From Sphingomonas sp. (GTDB lineage Bacteria; Pseudomonadota; Alphaproteobacteria; Sphingomonadales; Sphingomonadaceae), in contig NZ_JAFKLZ010000002.1 in NCBI RefSeq assembly GCF_017304615.1, positions 372,001 to 436,000 on the forward strand: 64,000 nt of DNA, given 5' to 3'. Positions 26,990-35,571 of the stretch are shown here, one piece after another. Position numbers and translations under genes: made by a program. The notes under the pieces are model-generated. The model ran no database searches. It was not told the DNA's origin and worked only from the letters and a program-made list of their open reading frames with translations. Each line of letters begins with the position of its first letter. The stretch's first letter is position 1.

Positions 26990-27413
26990 GCAGCGCGTCT
27001 ACATATTGTCGCGTCTCGAGCATACGCGGGATGCCGCCTGAGATCATCGCCTGCACAGGCGACATCCGATCGAAGACTGGACCGCGATTAGGCAACGTTG
27101 GCCACCGATCGGCCATGTCATCGGCGAAAAGCAGGTGGAGCCCCTTGAATAGCCCGATCAATGCTGAAGCACGAGTGAGCTGGTCCTGCGAGAACACACC
27201 TTCCCATTTTCCGGACTTTATCCGGTCCCACGTGCTCTCAGAAACGCCAAGGAGCGCAGCGCCCTCCGCATTGCTGCCACCCCAAGCGTCTACCAGACGA
27301 AGTACTGCCTTCGCGGCGGCCGGTGTCAAACGCCGACGATCGTCATCACCGGCAAAATTTTGAAGGGCGCCAACGACTGCAGCCGGCTGCTGTAGGGCAA
27401 CAACATTGCTCAT
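26976..27413 (-). CDS. Xre/MbcA/ParS-type antitoxin
   Basis: A 145-residue antitoxin of the type paired with RES toxins: an N-terminal helix-turn-helix-like part (AEGAALLGVSESTWDRIKSG) and a C-terminal DUF2384 toxin-binding part (LTRASALIGLFKGLHLLF, then RGPVFDRMSPVQAMISGGI). It blocks the toxin active site and normally represses its own promoter. AGGAGA lies seven bases before the ATG at 27413, and a strong promoter with an internal palindrome precedes it. Confidence 0.88.
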   Translation of the reverse strand: MSNVVALQQPAAVVGALQNFAGDDDRRRLTPAAAKAVLRLVDAWGGSNAEGAALLGVSESTWDRIKSGKWEGVFSQDQLTRASALIGLFKGLHLLFADDMADRWPTLPNRGPVFDRMSPVQAMISGGIPRMLETRQYVDALRGGL

Positions 27414-27431
27414 AACGCATCTCCTGACGCT

Positions 27432-27460
27432 TTAATAGGCATCACAAGATGCTGTGTCAA
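27432..27460 (-). promoter_or_regulatory. Promoter of the antitoxin-toxin operon with internal operator
   Basis: On the minus strand TTGACA (27455-27460) and TATTAA (27432-27437) are spaced by exactly 17 bases. The spacer contains the palindrome GCATC-ACAA-GATGC (27439-27452), well placed for autorepression by the antitoxin. Confidence 0.65.
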
Positions 27461-27472
27461 GAGTTTGTTCCG

Positions 27473-27494
27473 GTCTCGTTCCGGCGAACGAGAC
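27473..27494. promoter_or_regulatory. Perfect inverted repeat between the toxin-antitoxin and defence operons
   Basis: GTCTCGTTC and GAACGAGAC form a 9-bp perfect inverted repeat around CGGC. It lies just upstream of the antitoxin -35 element and about 80 bases upstream of the proposed sspA -10, so it could be an operator for either operon. No T run follows it, so it is unlikely to be a terminator. Confidence 0.5.
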
Positions 27495-27555
27495 AAGTGA
27501 ATGCACCCACGGCTGAACGTAGCTACCGCCGCATTCTCCCCTTGGTACGGTCTAG

Positions 27556-27581
27556 AACAAAGAAGGAACCTTTGTTATACT
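27556..27581 (+). promoter_or_regulatory. Probable promoter and operator of the phosphorothioation operon
   Basis: TATACT at 27576-27581, preceded by TG one base upstream, forms an extended -10 element; no good -35 is seen. The inverted repeat AACAAAG (27556-27562) / CTTTGTT (27570-27576) overlaps it, suggesting a repressor site. No regulator gene sits in the operon itself. Confidence 0.45.
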
Positions 27582-27667
27582 CGGACGGCGGAATAGTCTC
27601 GCTTTTTGGCATTCTAAGGTGGCGCGATGATCGGGGTCACCCTATAGCGATGGTGCGGGAGTCGGTC

Positions 27668-28870
27668 ATGAATTTTGAAGCAGTCGCGTCGTCGTTGCGC
27701 GAGGACGCAAGGGCAAGTGTGACTGAAATCGACCTCGACGCGAGTGCAACGACGGCGCCGACGCCTGGCGTCATTGCAGCGGTAGTTGCTGCCATGTCAG
27801 AAGGTTACGGTAATCCGTCGAGCGGCCATGGCCGCGGTGACGCAGCCCGTCGGATCCTGGCTGATGCTCGCGATGCAGTGAACGAACTGATTAGCGGAGC
27901 GAGCGAGGACGGTGTCACATTCACCTCGGGCTGCACTGAGGCGAATAACCTTGTTTTGCGTAGTTTTGCAGGCGCTCCCGCGCGGATTATCACTACTGCG
28001 GTCGAGCACCCGTCGGTGATCGCGACGGTCAACGACATTCGTGCGACCGGCGGCCTTGTGACCATCCTTGGCGTTGACGGCGATGGGGGCATTGATCTGA
28101 CGGAACTGCGCACCGCGGTGAATGCGGCAAGCGGACCATGTTTGGTGTCGATCCAGCTGGCGAATTCCGAAACTGGCATTCTGCAAGACGCTCGTGCGAT
28201 CGCAGCGATCGTCTCAGGGTCGGCCGATTGCTTCTTTCATGCCGACGCCGCCCAGGCTGTCGGAAAGATCGACCTCACTGTAGGTCGTGGTGTTGGGCCA
28301 GATGTCGTGACTTTGTCGGGGCACAAGCTCCACGCACCGATGGGGATTGGCGCGGTTGTCGTGGCCGCTGACAGCCACATTCCGCTGCAAGCGCTATTGC
28401 GCGGCGGCGAACAGGAGCATGGATTGCGCGCAGGCACCGAGGCTGTGCCAGCGATCGCCGGCCTCGCGGCTGCATGCCAAGAATGGGCGGGCATGCGCGG
28501 CGAGCGACAGCGCACTCTGACCGAAATGCAAAGCGCGCTTGAAGCGCGGCTCGCCGCGATTGACGGCGCCATCATCAACGGTGCGGCTTCACCCCGCCTT
28601 CCCAATGTGACGAACGTGCGGTTTGCTGGGATCGATGCGATGGCGCTGGTCGCCAACCTTGATGCGCGCGGCATATATGTGTCGCAAGGATCGGCGTGCT
28701 CGAGCCGCCGGCCCGAACCGTCGCCCGTGTTGGTTGCGATGGGCTTGAGCGAAGGCGAGGCCTTCTCGGCGATCCGTCTGTCGTTGTCGGTCCATAATCA
28801 GGCGAGCGATGTTGATCTGGCAGCCAGAGCCATCGCTGAGATCGTGGCACAGATGCGAGGCGGGCTGTGA
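27668..28870 (+). CDS. sspA: Cysteine desulfurase of the DNA phosphorothioation system, SspA
   Basis: A 400-residue fold-type I PLP enzyme. The PLP Lys is about residue 219 in SGHKLHAPMG and the catalytic Cys about residue 344 in GSACSSRRPEPSP; TTAVEHPSV and FHADAAQAVG bind PLP. It supplies persulfide sulfur for DNA backbone modification, the role of SspA/DndA. The ATG at 27668, preceded by GGGAG, matches the usual N terminus; the open frame to 27449 is not protein-like. Because SspB, C and D homologues follow with overlapping starts, this is not the housekeeping IscS. Confidence 0.88.
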   Translation: MNFEAVASSLREDARASVTEIDLDASATTAPTPGVIAAVVAAMSEGYGNPSSGHGRGDAARRILADARDAVNELISGASEDGVTFTSGCTEANNLVLRSFAGAPARIITTAVEHPSVIATVNDIRATGGLVTILGVDGDGGIDLTELRTAVNAASGPCLVSIQLANSETGILQDARAIAAIVSGSADCFFHADAAQAVGKIDLTVGRGVGPDVVTLSGHKLHAPMGIGAVVVAADSHIPLQALLRGGEQEHGLRAGTEAVPAIAGLAAACQEWAGMRGERQRTLTEMQSALEARLAAIDGAIINGAASPRLPNVTNVRFAGIDAMALVANLDARGIYVSQGSACSSRRPEPSPVLVAMGLSEGEAFSAIRLSLSVHNQASDVDLAARAIAEIVAQMRGGL

Positions 28871-29754
28871 CGATCGCCCTGCAGCGCTACGCGTACGGCG
28901 GCCATTACACCTTTCCGGTGCGGTATGGTTGGCTACCGAAGGGCATCAACCGACTGGTCGAAACTGGCGGCTTCTCGGCCTCAACCGATGTGGCCGATGC
29001 GCTCGGACTTGGCTCGAAGATGGTGGACTCGCTTGGCTTCTGGCTTCGCGCCATGGGTTTGAGTGTCGAAGACGCCGACACCAAGACGCGCGGTGCATCC
29101 GAAATTGCCCACCTGATTGCCGAACGCGATCGGTTCTGTGAGCTGCCTGGCACATGGTGGTTCCTGCACCTGGCCTTGGCGCGGACACCTGGCACCGTGT
29201 GGTCGTGGTTTTTCAATGTCTATGCTGATCGCATTTTCGATCGAAATGGCTGCATCGACGCATTTATCGAGCATACCCGCGCGCGTGCGATCCGGGCGGC
29301 GTCGCCGCAGATGGCGCAAAAGGACGTGGCCTGTCTGCTGGCGGCGTACGGCAGTCGTCCGGGAGTCGACTATGTTGATCCCGACGATCTCGGCGCGTGC
29401 CCGTTGCGCGAGCTCGGCTTGATATATCGCCACGCGCATGTTCAGCGCTTCGAGCGCACCCGTCTTCCCGCGGGCGTGCCCCCCGAAGCGTTACTTGCGT
29501 GCGTGTCGGCGCTGGTCGAGGATAGTGGTCGCAGTGCTTTCTCGCTGCGTGAGCTCGCAACGATTGCACATGGGCCAGGGAGAATATTCTGCGCGGGGTT
29601 AGACGCCTTGGAGACGATGGTCGCAAACGCCGCGGCCGCCTCACCGCACGCGCAGCTCGACTCGCTCGCCGGCGAACGCATGCTCATAGTCGAACCGCAA
29701 CCGATGACCGCGTGGATGAGCGATCTGTACGAGCGCCTCGAGGCCAGCGCGTGA
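28867..29754 (+). CDS. sspB: DUF4007 protein, SspB-like
   Basis: A 295-residue protein opening YAYGGHYTFPVRYGWLPKG, typical of the DUF4007 domain; that and its position between sspA and the SspC-like ATPase identify it as SspB. In characterised SspABCD systems SspB nicks DNA at the target motif so that sulfur can be placed on one strand. No classical nuclease motif can be read by eye. The GTG start overlaps the sspA stop (GTGA) and its stop overlaps the next GTG in the same manner. Confidence 0.82.
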   Translation: MTIALQRYAYGGHYTFPVRYGWLPKGINRLVETGGFSASTDVADALGLGSKMVDSLGFWLRAMGLSVEDADTKTRGASEIAHLIAERDRFCELPGTWWFLHLALARTPGTVWSWFFNVYADRIFDRNGCIDAFIEHTRARAIRAASPQMAQKDVACLLAAYGSRPGVDYVDPDDLGACPLRELGLIYRHAHVQRFERTRLPAGVPPEALLACVSALVEDSGRSAFSLRELATIAHGPGRIFCAGLDALETMVANAAAASPHAQLDSLAGERMLIVEPQPMTAWMSDLYERLEASA

Positions 29755-32700
29755 CGGCATTGAGCGCCTTTTTCCGGTCGATGAGCTTGGTCGAGGATCT
29801 GCCCCATCCCCACCGGTTTCTGCATTATCATCCGACGCGGCGGGCCCTGCCAATCGTGGCTCAAGTGCTTCGCCCTGGTGCGGCGACAATGGTGATCGCG
29901 CCTTACGGCAGCGGCAAGAGCCTGGCGGCGGGCGTTGGCGGATTGTTCGTCGACAATGCCGACGAACATGCCGTGTCGCTAGGGCAGTTGGTAGAACGGA
30001 TCGCGCGCGTCGATCCGCCGCTCGCGGCAATGCTGGGCGAGCGGGTTGCGGCGGGCACGCGCGGCAAAGTGGTCGTGTTGTCGGGGCTGATCGGAGATCC
30101 GCTCGCGGCGATCGCCCACGCGATAGGCATGGCCCATGTTCCAAAGTCGGTTGAAGGCTTTGGCAAGGCGATGCGCGATGCTGGTTGGGATCATGTTGCG
30201 ATCATCTGGGATGAGTTCGGACGGCATCTTGAGGGTTTGATCGCCGATGGCCGGTCGAGCGAGCTCGACATCATTCAGCGATTGGCAGAGCGAGCTGCGC
30301 GCGCCGATGACCCCAGTCTCAGCCTGACCCTGCTGCTTCATCAAAATCTCCTGGCCTATGCCACCCGGCTGAACGAAACGTCGCGCAATGAATGGCGCAA
30401 GATCGAGGGGCGTTTTTCTGCGCTCCGCTTGATCGAGGACAGCCAGGAGTTCTTCGAGCTCGTCGCTGAAGTCGTGACAAGTTTGCGCGGGGCGGGATCG
30501 CGACCAGCGGCGCCCGCCGCTAGCCTTGTGCGCGCTGCGATCGAGGCCGGATGGTTTGACGGTATGGACGATGAGCAGCGCGTCAGTGCGTTGCTCAAGG
30601 GCGCAGCCCCTTTGTCTGCGGGCGCCTTGCAGGTCCTGCCAACCCTGGTCGCCCGGGTCGGACAGAATGAGCGCAGCTTATTCTCCTTCCTGCGTGAGCA
30701 GGATCTCAGCTTCCCGGCTGGGATTGAGGATGTTTACGTTGCCTTTGCCGATGCGATGCGCACCGATGTCGGTATTGGCGGCACCTACCGCCGATGGGTC
30801 GAGACCGAAAGCGCACGCTCGCGGGCAAATAGTGCGCTGAAACGCGAGCTGCTGGCGGCCGCTTGCCTGTTGCAGCTTGGCGGAAGCGGCGAACGGCGGC
30901 GGGTTTCACGTGCGGTTGTCGAACTGGCCGTAGCCAGTGATGTGAACACACGGCAAGCGATCGCGCACGCGTTCGATGAGCTGGTCTCATCGCGGCTCTT
31001 GCTGTGGCGGCAACATAATGACGACGTCGCCGTCTGGCATGGCGCTGATATCGATGTGGCCCTGCGCGTACGCGAAGAACGCGATCGCCGCTCAGGTGAC
31101 TTTGGACTGCGCGATTTCCTCAATCAGCGCTTTCCCGCGCCGCATGTGCGCGCGCCTGGCCACAACGCCGATTTCGGGGTCAATCGCTTCCTTGAGGGAC
31201 GTTATCTGTTGCCTGCAGACATGGCGGCGCCGATTGGGCTCGACGTCAGTACGAGCGGCGTCGTCGGCTATTTGCTGGCGGAAGATCGTGCGGACATCGA
31301 ACGCGCGCGCAAGGCCGCTGCGCAGTCCGATGAAGCGCGTGTCGTGCTGGTGGTTCCGGACCGGCCGCTCGATATCACCGGCGCAGCGCTCGAGCTGGTC
31401 GCAATTGAAGCGTTGAGCAAGGACGCCGATTTCCTGGCATCGGATCCGATGATCCCGACCGAGATCGACGAACTGCACTCGGTGGCGTTCGAGCAGCTCG
31501 CGCGGATGATGCGCGTGCTGCTTGATCCAAGTGGGAGCCATGCAAGCTGGTTCAGCGCAGGTGAGAAGTTGCGGGTCACGGCCGAGCGACCAGCTTCGGT
31601 GTCAGCCTCGCGCCTGCTCGGCGAATGGTATGCGCAAACGCCGCGGATCGCCAATGAGCAGCTGATGCGCAGCACCGCGTCGCGCACGATGCAGACAGCG
31701 CGAGTTCGCGTCGTGAGCTCCATTCTTGAGCGTAGCGATCAGCCGACGCTCGGCTATGAAGACAGTGACGGGAGCGCCGAAGCGTCGATCTATCGCACTG
31801 TGGTCGAACGCACGGGACTGCGACGCGCGAGTGAAGCCCGGTTTGCCGACCCTGATCAGGTCGATGACGCTGGGCTCAAGGAAGTGTGGCTGCAGATCGC
31901 TGGCTTTTTCCGTCAGCCGAGCCAATCGCGGCAACCAGCCTATCGCGGGCTGGCAACGTTGACCGACATGCTGGCCGCACCGCCGATCGGACTGCCCCGC
32001 GCGGTGATGCCGGTGTTGATTGCGGCTGGGTACCGACATTTTGCGCGCGCCGTCGCCCTCTACCGTGACGGTCAATATGTGCCCGACATCCTGGGCTTCC
32101 CGTTCGACCAGATGGTATCGACGCCCGAGAGCTATTGCGTGCGTGTGCTCAAGGTGACCCCTGAACTCACCGAATATCTGTCGGAAATCTGTTACGCGTT
32201 CGCCCATGAGCGGCCAGCGGCCGATGATGAATTGATCCGCAAGGCGCATGATGCGGTCCGCGGTTGGCTGTTGACCGTGACCGACGGCGCTCGCCGCTCG
32301 ACACGCTTGGGAGCGCCCGCGCGGGCGTTGCTGCGCGCGGTGGGCAATGCCAGCGATCCGATCGATCTGCTCATCCAAGATATCCCGGAAGCCTTTGGCG
32401 CGTCATCGCCAAGCGTGCGCCTGGTTGAGCGGGTTGAGCACGCGCGGCACCAGATAGACAAGCTGCGCGATGACTATGCCGATGAAGCGGTCGAGGTCAT
32501 TCGCAGCAGCTTCGAGCGCTACGCAACCGATAAGACGGCGGCTGTCGACGCGATCAAGAGTTGGGCGGGCTGTTTCGCGGTCGATGATCTCGACGCGGCG
32601 GCATCGCTGCGCATCGTCGACCGGTCGGTGGTGCGCAAGGCGTTGGAGACCGCCAATGGTCGCTTCTCGGAGAAGTCGCTGGCCAATGCGCTGAGCTCAA

Positions 32701-32942
32701 TTCTGCTGCAGCGTAGTCTCGATAAATGGGACGATCGAACCGCACCGCAATTTCGGACAGCACTCCGCGAGGCGCGCGAGCGGGTCGAAGCGGCCGCGCT
32801 TGATACCGATCGCCCGCGCGCTGCGCTGAGGCCTATCATCGAAGCAAAATTGGGCGAGCTTACCGGAATGCTTGCTCGAATCGATGAGAGCAAGGACAGC
32901 AGTGGCGGGGATAGTGTGAAGATCGTGGGAGGGGTGCGGTGA
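29751..32942 (+). CDS. sspC: Large P-loop ATPase, SspC-like
   Basis: A 1063-residue protein with Walker A APYGSGKS near residues 50-57 and a Walker B-like VAIIWDEFG near 149-156, then LLLHQNLLAYATRLN as a possible sensor region. The remaining 800 residues are helical without a recognised motif. SspC is the ATPase of the single-stranded phosphorothioation module, thought to act with SspB and SspD. Size and position between sspB and sspD support the call. The start is GTG in a GTGA overlap. Confidence 0.8.
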   Translation: MTALSAFFRSMSLVEDLPHPHRFLHYHPTRRALPIVAQVLRPGAATMVIAPYGSGKSLAAGVGGLFVDNADEHAVSLGQLVERIARVDPPLAAMLGERVAAGTRGKVVVLSGLIGDPLAAIAHAIGMAHVPKSVEGFGKAMRDAGWDHVAIIWDEFGRHLEGLIADGRSSELDIIQRLAERAARADDPSLSLTLLLHQNLLAYATRLNETSRNEWRKIEGRFSALRLIEDSQEFFELVAEVVTSLRGAGSRPAAPAASLVRAAIEAGWFDGMDDEQRVSALLKGAAPLSAGALQVLPTLVARVGQNERSLFSFLREQDLSFPAGIEDVYVAFADAMRTDVGIGGTYRRWVETESARSRANSALKRELLAAACLLQLGGSGERRRVSRAVVELAVASDVNTRQAIAHAFDELVSSRLLLWRQHNDDVAVWHGADIDVALRVREERDRRSGDFGLRDFLNQRFPAPHVRAPGHNADFGVNRFLEGRYLLPADMAAPIGLDVSTSGVVGYLLAEDRADIERARKAAAQSDEARVVLVVPDRPLDITGAALELVAIEALSKDADFLASDPMIPTEIDELHSVAFEQLARMMRVLLDPSGSHASWFSAGEKLRVTAERPASVSASRLLGEWYAQTPRIANEQLMRSTASRTMQTARVRVVSSILERSDQPTLGYEDSDGSAEASIYRTVVERTGLRRASEARFADPDQVDDAGLKEVWLQIAGFFRQPSQSRQPAYRGLATLTDMLAAPPIGLPRAVMPVLIAAGYRHFARAVALYRDGQYVPDILGFPFDQMVSTPESYCVRVLKVTPELTEYLSEICYAFAHERPAADDELIRKAHDAVRGWLLTVTDGARRSTRLGAPARALLRAVGNASDPIDLLIQDIPEAFGASSPSVRLVERVEHARHQIDKLRDDYADEAVEVIRSSFERYATDKTAAVDAIKSWAGCFAVDDLDAAASLRIVDRSVVRKALETANGRFSEKSLANALSSILLQRSLDKWDDRTAPQFRTALREARERVEAAALDTDRPRAALRPIIEAKLGELTGMLARIDESKDSSGGDSVKIVGGVR

Positions 32943-33763
32943 GCGTAACCATTACAAGTGTCGACGACGCTGTCCGCGATAAGAGTGCTCGTCACATTGT
33001 GCCGATCTCTGGCGGCAAGGATTCTTCAGCGCTGGCGGTGTATCTGCGTCAGCGTAATCCCGAGGTGAAGTTTGAATATGTTTTCTCGGATACAGGCGTA
33101 GAACTGCCCGAAACCTATGATTTCCTCGACCGGCTCGAGAATGTGCTCGGGATCGAAGTCCACCGCGTGTCGGCAATGGACCTGTTTGACGTCGCGGAAA
33201 AGCCGGGGCGGACGGCCTTCGACGTCGCGCTATATGAACATTTCGCCGGGTTTCTGCCCAGCCCGCGTGCACGCTGGTGCACACGGATCATGAAGATCGC
33301 GCCGTTCGAGCGGTTTGTCGGCACGGATCGCGCGTATTCGTACATTGGTATCCGCGCCGACGAGAATCGTGCGGGCTATCTTGGCACTGGCACGGCGGGT
33401 GCCAAGCCGGTGGTGATTTCCGAACAGCCCAACATCACGCCTGTCTATCCCTATCGTGACGATTGTATCGACGTGGCTGAGGTCGGTCGCATTCTCGAGA
33501 GCGCCGGGCTCAGGTTGCCGGACTATTATGAGTGGCGCAGTCGCTCGGGCTGCTACTTCTGCTTCTATCAGCAGATTGGCGAATGGCAGGGCCTGAAGGA
33601 GCGTCACCCGACGCTGTACGAGCGTGCCAAAGCCTATGAGACGATGAAGGGCGGCCGGAAGTACACTTGGGTCGATGGGCGTTCGCTCGACGATGTCGAG
33701 CGCATGCCGCGGCGCGCGATCAAGGCCAAGGCCGATGACGGCTGTGCGGTGTGTCATCTGTGA
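32939..33763 (+). CDS. sspD: PAPS-reductase-like ATP pyrophosphatase, SspD
   Basis: A 274-residue PP-loop protein with SGGKDSSALAVYL near residues 24-36 and Cys residues at RWCTRIMK, SGCYFCFYQ and the terminal CAVCHL, which could bind an Fe-S cluster as in DndC. It resembles phosphoadenosine-phosphosulfate reductase but, by context, is the phosphorothioation ATP pyrophosphatase SspD (DndC homologue) that activates DNA for sulfur transfer. The GTG start overlaps sspC, and the stop overlaps the next GTG. Confidence 0.88.
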   Translation: MSVTITSVDDAVRDKSARHIVPISGGKDSSALAVYLRQRNPEVKFEYVFSDTGVELPETYDFLDRLENVLGIEVHRVSAMDLFDVAEKPGRTAFDVALYEHFAGFLPSPRARWCTRIMKIAPFERFVGTDRAYSYIGIRADENRAGYLGTGTAGAKPVVISEQPNITPVYPYRDDCIDVAEVGRILESAGLRLPDYYEWRSRSGCYFCFYQQIGEWQGLKERHPTLYERAKAYETMKGGRKYTWVDGRSLDDVERMPRRAIKAKADDGCAVCHL

Positions 33764-35571
33764 GTGCCTGCCAGTCGAGTTCGCTGGTTTCATTTCTGCG
33801 GATCTTTGGTCCGTCGGCTGAAACCGACGCGCTGAGCGATGAGAATGTCCGCAAGGCGCTGGCAGAGTTCGGGGTGCAGCCAATCGTCACGCCAGCGCCG
33901 CAGCTCGAGAAGCTCAAGACGGCCTTATGCGGCGAGACGCCGAGTAACGTCATCCTGACTGGTACCGCTGGCGACGGTAAGACCTACCATATCCGGCAGC
34001 TGCTCCTCGGCGAGCTCAATATGGCGCCGGAATTGTGGCCAGGCGACGCACCCGTGCTCGAAGTGTCGTTGCCAAGCGGAATTCCGCTACGCGTCATTCG
34101 CGACCTGAGTGAGCTCGAAGACGATGAGAAGGATGCAGAGCTCGCGGCGATCATCGCCTGCCTCAAGGGCAAACGAACCGACGTCCGCTATTTGATTGCC
34201 GCGAACGACGGACAATTGCTGCGCTATTTTCGCGACAGCACGACGGTTGGTGCGGGCGCGATCCACGCCGAGCTCGCGCGGATGTTGCGGTCCGAGGTCG
34301 GTAAGAGTGCGCTCGACCTGGTGCTGCTCAATTTAAGCCGCAGTTGGAGCGGCGAGACCGTCGACAAGATATTCGATGCAGTGATCGATCACCCTGATTG
34401 GGCCAGCTCGTGCGATGGATGCCCGGGAACTGGAGTGGCCAACCCTTGCCCTATCCGTCTCAACCAGAGCATTTTGCGCGGCGACGACGGTGCAGGACTG
34501 AATTTCCGCACCCGAATCAAGGATGCGTTGCGCGTCGGTGCGGCCAACGACAGCCATATCCCTATTCGCTATCTGATCATGCTTGCGGTCAATATTCTGT
34601 TGGGCGACCGGCAAGTGGCCGACGATCCTCTACTCGATTGCGATCGCGCCAAACAGCGTGCGGCCAAGGGCAATTACGAACTATGCAACCCGTATGACAA
34701 TGCGCTCGGGCTCAACATGCCCAAGCGCCAGCGCGACGCCAATGTCGTGTTCAGCCAGCTGGCCTCGCTCGGTCTCGGCGAAGAGACCAACAATCTTCTC
34801 GACGAGGCACTGACCAAAGGCGAACCCAAGGCCCTGGCCGAGGAAATCTTCGCGACCGAGAAAATGTATGGCGAGCGGCTCTTCGCGCCTGCGCACCATG
34901 CTTATTATGTGACTGCGGATCGCAGCAAGGCGGACGAGTTTCGCGGCAGCATTGCGACGCAGCGTCGCCGCGCGTTTTTCCGGATGTCGGCGTCTCATGA
35001 GGGCATGGCGTCGCCCTGGCGGTTCACGGTGCTGCATCATGCTGGCACCTATCTTGATGTTATCGCGGCGCTGACCGATGCGGACGCCAACAAGACCTTC
35101 CTCGACCAGATCACGCGGCGGCTGATCAAGGGTCTCAACCGCGCCTATCTCGGCATGATGGCCGAGGAGACCGAGAAATTGTGGCTCGCTGGCACGATCG
35201 GTCGCACCGACGACACGGTAGGTCGGATAGCGACCGTCGACGCGATCGCGCGGGCAACGCGCGCGCAGAGCATCAAGCTGGACATGGACCGCGGCAAGCG
35301 CCGCCCGGTGCTCCTGGTGCGCAGCAAGTCGCTCGACGAGCCCATTGAGCCGCTCGAGTTGCGGCCGTTGTTGTTCGAGTACCTCCTGCGCGTCGACGAG
35401 GGCAGCTTGCCATCGAGTTTCTCCCGCCAGTGCCAACAGGAGGTGCGCCAGTTTGCGCTGATTACGAACGCTGCCTTTGGCGACGAGGGCGATGAAGGCG
35501 ATGTGAGCAGCGTCTTTGTGCTGTCCCTGAGCGCGACAGGGAATGTCGACGCAAAGACGTTAGAGGTGTGA
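33760..35571 (+). CDS. sspF: Phosphorothioation-linked restriction ATPase, SspF/DptF-like
   Basis: A 603-residue protein with an N-terminal P-loop GTAGDGKT at about residues 68-75 and a Cys cluster in CDGCPGTGVANPCPIRLN that could bind zinc. Position immediately after sspD, and the following two genes, fit the sspFGH cassette that has been described downstream of sspBCD; it also corresponds in size and position to DptF of Dnd systems. I choose the GTG at 33760, which overlaps the sspD stop. The individual identity is contextual rather than motif-based. Confidence 0.68.
   Translation: MSACQSSSLVSFLRIFGPSAETDALSDENVRKALAEFGVQPIVTPAPQLEKLKTALCGETPSNVILTGTAGDGKTYHIRQLLLGELNMAPELWPGDAPVLEVSLPSGIPLRVIRDLSELEDDEKDAELAAIIACLKGKRTDVRYLIAANDGQLLRYFRDSTTVGAGAIHAELARMLRSEVGKSALDLVLLNLSRSWSGETVDKIFDAVIDHPDWASSCDGCPGTGVANPCPIRLNQSILRGDDGAGLNFRTRIKDALRVGAANDSHIPIRYLIMLAVNILLGDRQVADDPLLDCDRAKQRAAKGNYELCNPYDNALGLNMPKRQRDANVVFSQLASLGLGEETNNLLDEALTKGEPKALAEEIFATEKMYGERLFAPAHHAYYVTADRSKADEFRGSIATQRRRAFFRMSASHEGMASPWRFTVLHHAGTYLDVIAALTDADANKTFLDQITRRLIKGLNRAYLGMMAEETEKLWLAGTIGRTDDTVGRIATVDAIARATRAQSIKLDMDRGKRRPVLLVRSKSLDEPIEPLELRPLLFEYLLRVDEGSLPSSFSRQCQQEVRQFALITNAAFGDEGDEGDVSSVFVLSLSATGNVDAKTLEV

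Noticed and set aside
27668-33763. Canonical DndABCDE system
   Set aside because: No DGQHR-type DndB, SMC-like DndD or small DndE is present; the DUF4007 gene and the 1063-residue P-loop gene fit SspB and SspC instead.
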